From: Planctomycetota bacterium
GTDB lineage: Bacteria > Planctomycetota > Phycisphaerae > UBA1845
Assembly (NCBI GenBank): GCA_022566435.1
Contig: JADFIX010000157.1
Coordinates: 1-7,432, forward strand
Direction: 5' to 3'
DNA: 7,432 nt
Numbering within the stretch: position 1 is the first letter of the stretch; every line of letters starts with the position of its first letter. A program made the translations under genes and the position numbers. A model generated the notes under the pieces. It saw only the letters and a list, made by a program, of their open reading frames with translations. It was not told where the DNA came from and made no database searches. Shown here piece by piece: positions 1 to 6,600 of the stretch.

Positions 1-3
1 GAA

Positions 4-216
4 ATGCATGGTCGTGTGCTACCAAAGGATCGAATCCAGCGCATGGCGCTTGGCGCGGTATTGATATTGCTCAACCTGGACGGATTGTCAAAATCACCGG
101 ACTGGGCCAAATGGACAGCGCTTGTCTTCCAGCTTGAACTCCTCCTTACCGGACTCGCGGGTTGGTGTCCGTTATATCGGTCCTTGCGACGGCGTCGCAA
201 AGGCGCTGACACCTAG
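4..216 (+). CDS. DUF2892 (YgaP-like) small inner-membrane protein
   Basis: This is a 70-residue protein with the layout of the DUF2892 family. It has a short basic N-terminus with a D-R-I-x-R element (residues 9-13), a first hydrophobic helix at about 14-26, a polar turn (SKSPDW), a second hydrophobic helix at about 36-52 and the family's hallmark GWCPLY at 53-58. A basic tail (RSLRRRRKG) follows. Members are small membrane proteins with two helices; some are fused to rhodanese domains, as in E. coli YgaP, but most have no defined function. The ATG at 4 leaves 8 residues before the D-R-I element, which fits typical family starts. Only three bases precede it, so neither an RBS nor an upstream in-frame start can be excluded. 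A 7-bp perfect stem with a 3-nt loop (184-200) lies in the last codons; it may simply follow from the Arg-rich coding. No rhodanese partner is visible. Confidence 0.8.
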   Translation: MHGRVLPKDRIQRMALGAVLILLNLDGLSKSPDWAKWTALVFQLELLLTGLAGWCPLYRSLRRRRKGADT

Positions 217-451
217 TGTATCGCCAACCTCAATTATGCGGGTTGACCAAGAGCCGGGTCGCTCACGCTCGCCGTACTGATACGACGCTTCCTGAGCATC
301 AGTACCGCGACCGTTAGGGAGTGGCCCGCTTGCAAACCCGCAGAACCAACGTTGGCGGTACACTAGCACGGCTCTTGCCTTGGCGCATTCAGCCTTCTGC
401 GGTAAAGGGTAGGGCAAATCACGACCATCAAGACCAAGATGGAGAAACGAC
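217..451. other. Intergenic region upstream of the TPP-enzyme/ALDH operon
   Basis: This 235-bp gap follows the DUF2892 gene and must contain the operon's leader, because the next gene on the same strand starts at 452. I see no convincing -35/-10 pair, tRNA or coding segment; open frames on the minus strand here are shadows. It does hold inverted symmetry. GTACTGAT (274-281) pairs with ATCAGTAC (298-305), with an inner GCT/AGC pair around a 5-nt loop. There is a perfect 10-bp palindrome CCAACGTTGG (346-355), and GTACCGC (302-308) recurs inverted as GCGGTAC (355-361). The stem-loop is not followed by a T-run, so it does not look like an intrinsic terminator for the upstream gene. These could be operator or leader structures; no function is demonstrated. 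Confidence 0.4.
441..444 (+). promoter_or_regulatory. Shine-Dalgarno site for the acetolactate-synthase-like gene
   Basis: GGAG lies 7 nt before the ATG at 452, an ideal spacing, and supports that start. A second ATG at 439 is in another frame and opens only an eight-codon frame ending at 465, so it does not compete as a gene start. Confidence 0.75.
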
Positions 452-2083
452 ATGAACGCGGCTGAATTGTTCGTGCGATGCCTGGAAAACGAGGGGATCC
501 AGACCATCTTCGGAATCCCGGGCGAGGAAAACATCGATGTCATGGATCCCTTGCTCGAAAGCAATATCCAATTCATCACCACGCGGCACGAGCAGGGGGC
601 GGCTTTCATGGCAGATGTGTGCGGTCGTTTGACCGGAAAAGCCGGTGTTTGCTTGGCCACCCTCGGCCCCGGCGCTACGAATCTCGTGACCGGCGTAGCA
701 GACGCCAACATGGATCGAGCACCGCTGGTGGCCATCGCCGGTCAGGCATCCACAACGCGCATGCACAAGGAGAGCCATCAGTATTACGACCTGGTCAAGC
801 TCTTTGAACCAATCTCGAAGTACAGCACTTCGATCCTCGTGCCGGAGATTATTCCCGAGATCGTGCGCAAGGCCTTCAAAATAGCCGAAGCGGAAAAGCC
901 CGGCGTCAGCTTCATCCAGTTTCCCGAAAATGTGGCCGCGATGGAGGTCGAGAAAACGCCGCTCAAGGTGCAGCAGGCGCCTGCCCCTTCGCCACCGCAG
1001 AGCAAACTAGACAAGGCGGCTGAGATTATCTCGTCTGCTCGTTATCCCATGGTGATGGCCGGCAACGGCGTCATCCGTCAAGACGCATGCGATGAGCTCG
1101 CGGCGTTTGCGGAAAAACTGAACGTGCCGGTGGCGACGACGTTCATGGCCAAGGGCGCGATTCCATTTTCCCATTCGCACAGCTTGGGCACGGTCGGGCT
1201 TCAGGCTCACGACTACGTGGCCTGCGGATTCGATCGAGCGGATGTGATCATTTGCGTCGGGTACGACATGATCGAGTACCATCCCTACCTCTGGCACCCG
1301 GACAGTGATCGCAAGATCGTCCACATCGACACCATGCCCGCCGAAGTGGATGAACACTATGTGCTGGAAGTCGGCGTCGTCGGCTGCATCAAGCAGGCTT
1401 TGGCCGCCATCACCGACAAGGCCACACCCAAGCTGGAATTCCAAGCGCAGACCCTTCGTACGACAATCGTCGATGAACTGGCCGAGCACAGCAACAGTGA
1501 CGGCTTTCCGATGAAGCCTCAGAAAATCATCTGGGACCTCCGCCAGGTCCTAAATGCCGCGGACATCGTCATCAGCGACGTCGGTGCGCACAAAATGTGG
1601 ATGGCCCGCATGTACCAGGCGGAAGCGCCGAATACGTGCATCATTTCGAACGGCTTTGCCGCGATGGGCATTGGCGTTCCCGGTGCGATCGCCGCGAAGC
1701 TCACCTACCCGAACCGGACGGCACTCACGGTGACCGGCGATGCCGGATTCATGATGAATTCTCAGGAAATCGAAACGGCCATGCGGATCGGCACGCCGAT
1801 CGTTATCCTGATCTGGACGGATAGTCAGTACGGTCTGATTCAATGGCATCAGCTTCGGCGCTTCGGTCGAGCAAGCCACATTGACTTCACGAATCCGGAT
1901 TTCGTGAAGTATGCGGAAAGTTTCGGCGCGAAAGGGTACCGTGTGGAATCCGCGGGCGATCTTGTTCCGACGCTCCGGCAGGCGATCGCGGATGACACGG
2001 TGGTGGTGATTGATTGTCCCGTGGATTACTCCGAGAATATGAAGTTGACGGAGAAGCTGGGAAACCTGGTCTGCCCGATATAG
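452..2083 (+). CDS. alsS: Acetolactate synthase-like TPP-dependent enzyme (catabolic, FAD-independent type)
   Basis: This 543-residue protein has the full three-domain layout of thiamine-diphosphate enzymes. The N-terminal PYR domain (about 1-165) carries the catalytic glutamate E47 in RHEQGAAFMA and the LGPGATNL motif. A central domain follows, and the C-terminal PP domain (about 355-530) carries the cofactor motif from GDAGF (429-433) to WTDSQYG (455-461). The closest family I recognise is catabolic acetolactate synthase (AlsS/BudB), which joins two pyruvates to make acetolactate and CO2. Support comes from GYDMIEYHP (270-278) where anabolic AHAS has the FAD-associated RFDDR, from the Mg-ligand pattern D430/D457 rather than D/N, from H109-Q110, and from the ending CPVDYSEN. 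The AHAS specificity tryptophan position appears to be histidine (H466), with W465 next to it. No small subunit or acetolactate decarboxylase is nearby, and it sits 22 bp upstream of an aldehyde dehydrogenase. Another 2-oxo acid carboligase or decarboxylase role is possible. The gene symbol is tentative. Confidence 0.88.
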   Translation: MNAAELFVRCLENEGIQTIFGIPGEENIDVMDPLLESNIQFITTRHEQGAAFMADVCGRLTGKAGVCLATLGPGATNLVTGVADANMDRAPLVAIAGQASTTRMHKESHQYYDLVKLFEPISKYSTSILVPEIIPEIVRKAFKIAEAEKPGVSFIQFPENVAAMEVEKTPLKVQQAPAPSPPQSKLDKAAEIISSARYPMVMAGNGVIRQDACDELAAFAEKLNVPVATTFMAKGAIPFSHSHSLGTVGLQAHDYVACGFDRADVIICVGYDMIEYHPYLWHPDSDRKIVHIDTMPAEVDEHYVLEVGVVGCIKQALAAITDKATPKLEFQAQTLRTTIVDELAEHSNSDGFPMKPQKIIWDLRQVLNAADIVISDVGAHKMWMARMYQAEAPNTCIISNGFAAMGIGVPGAIAAKLTYPNRTALTVTGDAGFMMNSQEIETAMRIGTPIVILIWTDSQYGLIQWHQLRRFGRASHIDFTNPDFVKYAESFGAKGYRVESAGDLVPTLRQAIADDTVVVIDCPVDYSENMKLTEKLGNLVCPI

Positions 2084-2093
2084 CCGTTTCGGC

Positions 2094-2098
2094 AGGAG
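2094..2098 (+). promoter_or_regulatory. Shine-Dalgarno site that decides the aldehyde dehydrogenase start
   Basis: AGGAG ends one base before the ATG at 2100 and seven bases before the in-frame ATG at 2106. Ribosome spacing therefore favours 2106, which removes two residues (Met-Ala) from the longest reading frame. The site lies in the short gap after the upstream stop (2081-2083), as expected for translationally linked genes. Confidence 0.75.
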
Positions 2099-2105
2099 TA
2101 TGGCA

Positions 2106-3545
2106 ATGACGCCGCACGTTCCTCTCTTGGTCCCGGGCGCCGAGCCCGATGGCGAGCCGGTGTCGATCACCGCGCCATTTGACGGTTCACTCATCGCCAC
2201 CGTCGATACAGGCGGTGCTGATGCCGTGAACAAGGCATTGGCCACGGCCCACAGTCTGTTTCGCGATCGAGATGCATGGCTCAGTCCGGCGAGGCGCATA
2301 GAAATTCTGGAGCGCACGGCCGCACTCATGAAGGAGCGGCGGGACGAACTGGCGAGCGCTGCAGCGCAAGAGGGCGGCAAACCGTTGATAGATTCGCTCA
2401 TCGAGGCGAACCGCGCGGTCGATTGCGTCAAGATATGCGTCGAGACAATGCGCACCCAAGCCGGCACCGTGATCCCGATGGGACTCAGTGCCGCCTCGGA
2501 AGGACGTCTGGCGTTCACGCAACACGAGCCGATCGGCGTAGTGGTGGCGTTCAGCGCGTTCAATCATCCACTGAACCTGATTGCCCACCAGGTGGCACCC
2601 GCGGTCGCCGCAGGTTGTCCGGTGATCGTAAAACCCGCCGAGGACACGCCCTTGTCGTGTATGCGCTTCGTGGAAATTCTTCGGGAAGCGGGATTGCCCG
2701 ACGTGTGGTGTCAGGCGCTTCTGACGAAAGACCATGAAGTTGCGGGTTCGCTGGCCTGCGACCCGCGTGTGGCATTTTTCACTTTCATCGGCAGCGGCCG
2801 CGTCGGTTGGATGTTGCGCTCGAAGTTGGCGCCGGGTACGCGGTGCACGCTGGAACACGGCGGCGCCGCCCCGGTCATCGTCGCCGAGGACGCGGACTTG
2901 GATGAGGCCGTTCCACTTCTGGCGAAAGGTGGTTTCTATCACGCGGGTCAGGTGTGCGTCTCCGTACAACGAATCTTCGCGCATCAGCGTATCGCCCGCA
3001 CGCTGGCCGATCGTTTGGCGACCAAGGCCGATTCGCTTCGAGTCGGCGATCCAACCCTCGACGACACGGAAGTCGGTCCGCTTATTCGCCATGCGGAGGT
3101 CGAGCGCGTGAACGAATGGGTAAAGGAGGCCGTCGCGGGAGGTGGCGAATTACTTTGCGGTGGTCGAGCGAATTCCAAGAGTTGCTATGCCCCGACGGTG
3201 CTTTTCGATCCACCGGTCGACTCCCGGGTCAGTACGTTGGAGGTTTTCGGGCCGGTGGTGTGCGTGTATCCGTTTGAACAGATCGACGATGCCATCGCCA
3301 GGGCGAATGGCTTACCCTTCGCTTTTCAAGCCGCTGTTTTCACACGGAACCTGGACACGGCATTCCGGACGGCGAGGCGCCTGGATGCGGCGTCGGTCAT
3401 GGTCAACGAGCACACCGCCTTCCGCGTCGATTGGATGCCGTTCGCCGGCCTTCGGGAATCCGGGCTCGGTGTGGGCGGGATTCCGCACACCATGAAGGAC
3501 ATGCAAATCGAGAAGCTTGTCGTGATTCGCTCGAAAGAAGCGTAG
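2106..3545 (+). CDS. NAD(P)-dependent aldehyde dehydrogenase family protein
   Basis: This 479-residue soluble enzyme (481 if the ATG at 2100 is used) belongs to the aldehyde dehydrogenase superfamily, which oxidises aldehydes to carboxylic acids with NAD(P)+. All key elements are present (numbering from 2106): oxyanion-hole N153 in FSAFNHPLN, cofactor-binding K176 in VKPAEDTP, the Rossmann loop FIGSGRVG (227-234), general base E250 in LEHGG, nucleophile C284 in GQVCVS, and E379/F381 in EVFGPV. The C-terminal stretch with NEHTAFRVDWMPFAG and SGLGVGGIP resembles the non-phosphorylating lactaldehyde/phosphonoacetaldehyde dehydrogenase-like branch. From memory, LEHGG in place of LELGG is typical of close relatives rather than damage. 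The gene follows the acetolactate-synthase-like gene by 22 bp and almost certainly shares its transcript, so its substrate is probably linked to that enzyme's product. Substrate and NAD/NADP preference cannot be read from sequence. Confidence 0.9.
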   Translation: MTPHVPLLVPGAEPDGEPVSITAPFDGSLIATVDTGGADAVNKALATAHSLFRDRDAWLSPARRIEILERTAALMKERRDELASAAAQEGGKPLIDSLIEANRAVDCVKICVETMRTQAGTVIPMGLSAASEGRLAFTQHEPIGVVVAFSAFNHPLNLIAHQVAPAVAAGCPVIVKPAEDTPLSCMRFVEILREAGLPDVWCQALLTKDHEVAGSLACDPRVAFFTFIGSGRVGWMLRSKLAPGTRCTLEHGGAAPVIVAEDADLDEAVPLLAKGGFYHAGQVCVSVQRIFAHQRIARTLADRLATKADSLRVGDPTLDDTEVGPLIRHAEVERVNEWVKEAVAGGGELLCGGRANSKSCYAPTVLFDPPVDSRVSTLEVFGPVVCVYPFEQIDDAIARANGLPFAFQAAVFTRNLDTAFRTARRLDAASVMVNEHTAFRVDWMPFAGLRESGLGVGGIPHTMKDMQIEKLVVIRSKEA

Positions 3546-3637
3546 AAAAAGTTGTCAGTTATCAGTTATCCGTTATCAGTTGTCAGTCGTTGATACTGGA
3601 ACTGACAACTGATAACTGATAACTCAGTACTGACTAC
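3546..3637 (-). terminator. Probable intrinsic terminator of the large minus-strand gene, built from the heptad palindrome
   Basis: Read on the minus strand, the hairpin (3637 down to 3551) is followed directly by five T (3550-3546), the form of a Rho-independent terminator, although the stem is AT-rich and much longer than usual. Its outer stem overlaps the stop codon at 3634-3636, so a terminating ribosome would cover part of it. On the plus strand the stem is followed by AATGCC with no T-run, so it can be called only a possible RNA-stabilising or transcription-blocking hairpin for the aldehyde dehydrogenase transcript. Confidence 0.5.
3551..3637. repeat. Palindromic array of GTTATCA-type heptads (giant imperfect hairpin)
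   Basis: The left arm is five contiguous 7-mers: GTTGTCA, GTTATCA, GTTATCC, GTTATCA, GTTGTCA (3551-3585). After a 17-nt centre the right arm is five reverse-complement 7-mers: TGACAAC, TGATAAC, TGATAAC, TCAGTAC, TGACTAC (3603-3637). Bases 3551-3587 pair without gaps with 3601-3637 around a 13-nt loop (3588-3600), giving 32 pairs of 37. The inner 24 positions have one mismatch (3571/3617). The array fills the convergent gap and contains the minus-strand stop codon (3634-3636). Similar GTTATCA/TGATAAC arrays are, from memory, dispersed between genes in several phyla including cyanobacteria. No flanking target duplication is obvious. Confidence 0.92.
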
Positions 3638-6600
3638 AATGCCGCGGCGCGCTTTCGGCGACGGAGATCTATTTTCGCGGCGACGCCGACCACCAGTACA
3701 AGCACCGCCAGTATCGGCAGTATGCCTATGATGGCCCCTGTAAAGCCCAGAACGATCGCGAGTGTGGACCAGACCCGGTACGTGAACCGCGAACCGCGCC
3801 ATTTGAGCCACGCGAAGTAGCCCACGATGCCAATCGCGATCACGGCAAGGGCCAGCCCGATACGGCGCACGGTTTCGATGAATTGATGAGACACGGACCG
3901 TGCGGTGATGGTCACCTCTCCCCGCGGCGTTGTGAAGAAGAACGCGACACCGCGCACCGGGAGTTCGACAGTCAAGCTTGCCAAGCCCGCGCCCTCTTCG
4001 GGCCAGGCTTCGATGAGACGGTCGAACGTGGCGTGGCCATCCGCAAACAATTCGCCAGACGAGTCGACGGTGTCATGATCCGCGCCGGCCTGGTCCGCAG
4101 GCACGATCACACTCTTTCTCGCTAATTGTCGTTGGTACTGCGCTACCGCCTCATTGGTCTCGCCGCGGCGTACACGTCGTTGCTTCGGTCCTTGCGGAAG
4201 GTTGGCCCGCCCGGCAACATCGAATGAGAACACTGTCTGCATCTGCTGTTGGGCGACTTGGCGCTCCTGTCTCTGGGCAAAAGCATCATAAGTTTCAGTG
4301 AAGGACGGTCCGATCTCTTCTTCCTCTAAATCTTCCGACGATTCTTTCTTGCCAAACTGACCCAATTTGTTTGCGTCGAGCCAATCGCGGTCAAAATGCT
4401 GTTGGTGCAGGCGCTGTTCGTCCGTGCTCGACTCCGGGCGTTTGAAGTTGTCGGGCAAACCTTGTACTCGGTTTCTGGCCCGGCTGATTTGCTGGTTGGC
4501 ATACCCGAAATTCATCATATCTCGATTGTCCTCCAAGCCGGCGGGCCGGCGCTCGCCAAGCAGTTCCTTGCTCCTCGCTTCGGCTTCTCGAACTATGGCA
4601 TCGTTGACGACGATCTCCTGTTGAAGTTTACCATGTAACCCGTATCGAGAGGCGGATTGGCGATATCTGATGGTTTGGGATTTCAATATTCCCAAGTTTG
4701 TGGCGGCTCGGACCTGCGCGAACGGGCTGTCACTCCGCATCGTGCGCACAAGGCGTTCCGCCAGCCGAGTCTGGTAACGAACGATGCCCGCTGCCAGATC
4801 ACCCTCGCCGTCTGCGCGACGCATGGTGCCCGAGAAATTCGACCAACGTTGGGTTTCGGGCAAGTATAGCCGTACCTGACTGAGCTCGACGGGGACATTG
4901 ATCGTTCGTATCAGAGGAAATTCAACGCGGCGCAGACCACCCGGTGGCGGCATGCGACCGCCGTACTTGAGGAGTACGACATAATCCAAGTCGCCGGCGG
5001 CGGTTCTGATAAGCGGAATACGGACCCGGCGAAAATTGATTGCTCCTGCGGAGAGCGACGCATCTGCGGAGAGCGAAGCACCGCTTGTTCGTGCCGGCTT
5101 GACCGGTTCACCGGCCACTATGGCGCTCCAAAGCTGCACGTCTTTCGGCAGTTCAACCTCGAGGAACTGTTCCGTCCGGTTGTCGATGTGATAGGACAGT
5201 GCCGCCCTATAGGCACCGGATGCATCAGCTGTCAGAACCGTCTCCGCAAGCCCGATGCGGGCGCCGGCCGTCTCGACGACCACACGTTCCTTGGTCTTGT
5301 AGCTCAGCAGGGGATCCTGCCCGTTGGCCACATAGGCTTGGGTGATCGAACCGCCAAGCAAATCGGTCAACGTCCGCCATTCCTTCTGCTGGTGCGACAG
5401 CGTTTCGAAGCCCACCAGGCTGTCGATCAACACCTCGTCGCGTCCGGCGTTTTCCAGGGTGACGAATTGACGTTCGACCCGTCCGGTCTCCACAATGGGC
5501 ACCGGCGCGCGCTGCACGAGAGTGGTCAGCAGTCGGTCGTTTTCGACCAGTACCCGCAAACGGCCCATGATGTCATCCTGCAGTAGAAGCGAAACACGAA
5601 CCGCGGCATCCGGCTCATCGGAGACCGGCTCGACCGTTTTCTCACGAAGCATGGGTAGGGAAATATGCGCGTCCTTCATCCATCCCGGTAGGAGGAACTC
5701 AATCCTTCGGATACCGGCTCGCGCAATGCCAAAGTCCAACAAAATCGTCTCCTCCACCGCTGTAGTGGTGACCCGCACGTTGGTTATGGTGGAGCAGGTA
5801 ACGATAGGTTCACGGAAGGAAAGCCGCACCAAGCCGGTGAAGTTCGGCGACGAGTACCTGATCGCCACGCGGGACAGCGGGCGTTGCTCGGCCGAGAGCC
5901 AATGGTAAGTTCGGTCCAACGCGATCTCGCGGCATCCTTGCAGCTCGGCCGTTCGAACCGCGATCGCCGGGTCTGACTGAACGACGATTTCGCCTTTCTG
6001 AGAAAGCACATCGAGGACTTCGAGCCGAGGCAGCGAGAGGGTTTCGATCCCCACGTCTTCGCCGAGCGTCCCACGGATCTGTATGGAGAAACGATCGTGG
6101 CGACCCGTGGGGAGGTACACGTTCAATATCTTTCGGTCGTCCTCGGAGACGATCGACCATTCAAACGCCGTGGGTGCGAAAACATCGTCGACCACCAGAT
6201 CATCAGGGATGGCCGTTCGGACTTGGTAGACCGGTTGCACTTGTGGGCTGATATTCAGGCTGCTTTCGAGAATTCGTTTCCGATCTCCGATCCGCAATAC
6301 CGTTTGAACGTCCACGCGGGGTCTGGATGGCGCTGCCGCGGCGGTCAACTCGACGTGAAACGGTGTGGTCGTGAACCGATAAGCCTGATACGCGTGCACA
6401 CCCAGTGGACTCCCGCGTCCGCTGTCAACCAAGCGTGCCAGATTCAAGGCATCTTCCGAAATGTCGGTTCGAGTAACACCAACCGCCTGATTCGTCCGTA
6501 GGATCAGCAGCGGGCTGCGGCGAATGGTCAATCGCCCGCTGTGCAGGACCGCGCCGGTCGCCTGTACGAGCGGCACGTCAAACGATGTTGACGCTTCCCG

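Noticed and set aside
184..203. Hairpin at the end of the DUF2892 gene as its terminator
   Set aside because: The stem (TTGCGAC/GTCGCAA) lies inside the coding sequence before the stop, has no following T-run and encodes the Arg-rich tail typical of a membrane protein end.
243..283. Sigma-70-like promoter (TTGACC at 243 with TGATAC at 278)
   Set aside because: The spacing is 29 bp, far from 16-18, and no better -10 occurs at the right distance.
255..335. Possible TPP riboswitch in the leader (CTGATA, CCTGAG and TTAGGGAG in an order reminiscent of the THI element)
   Set aside because: The core CTGAGA, ACCTGAT and the conserved TAAT-C-GCG stretch are not intact, the strong hairpin 274-305 is incompatible with the THI fold, and THI elements usually control thiamine synthesis or uptake rather than TPP-using enzymes. 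A covariance-model search would settle it.
172..735. Minus-strand reading frame spanning the intergenic gap and the start of the TPP enzyme gene
   Set aside because: Most of it overlaps conserved coding sequence of the plus-strand genes, and no ribosome site or recognisable protein feature was seen.
1550..2563. Long minus-strand reading frame (337 codons) opposite the operon genes
   Set aside because: It lies antisense across the junction of two well-supported conserved genes and its product is basic, low-complexity and unlike any family. This is the usual shadow frame of GC-rich coding DNA.
2187..3092. Minus-strand reading frame (301 codons) opposite the aldehyde dehydrogenase
   Set aside because: It is fully contained in the dehydrogenase gene, whose catalytic motifs are intact, and its product is rich in Arg/His/Gly without domain features.
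3551..3637. CRISPR array
   Set aside because: Units are 7 bp, contiguous without unique spacers and inverted across a centre, so the CRISPR repeat-spacer layout is absent and no cas gene is near.
3551..3637. Insertion sequence or attachment site
   Set aside because: No transposase or integrase gene and no flanking direct duplication is visible; the inverted arms alone do not show mobility.
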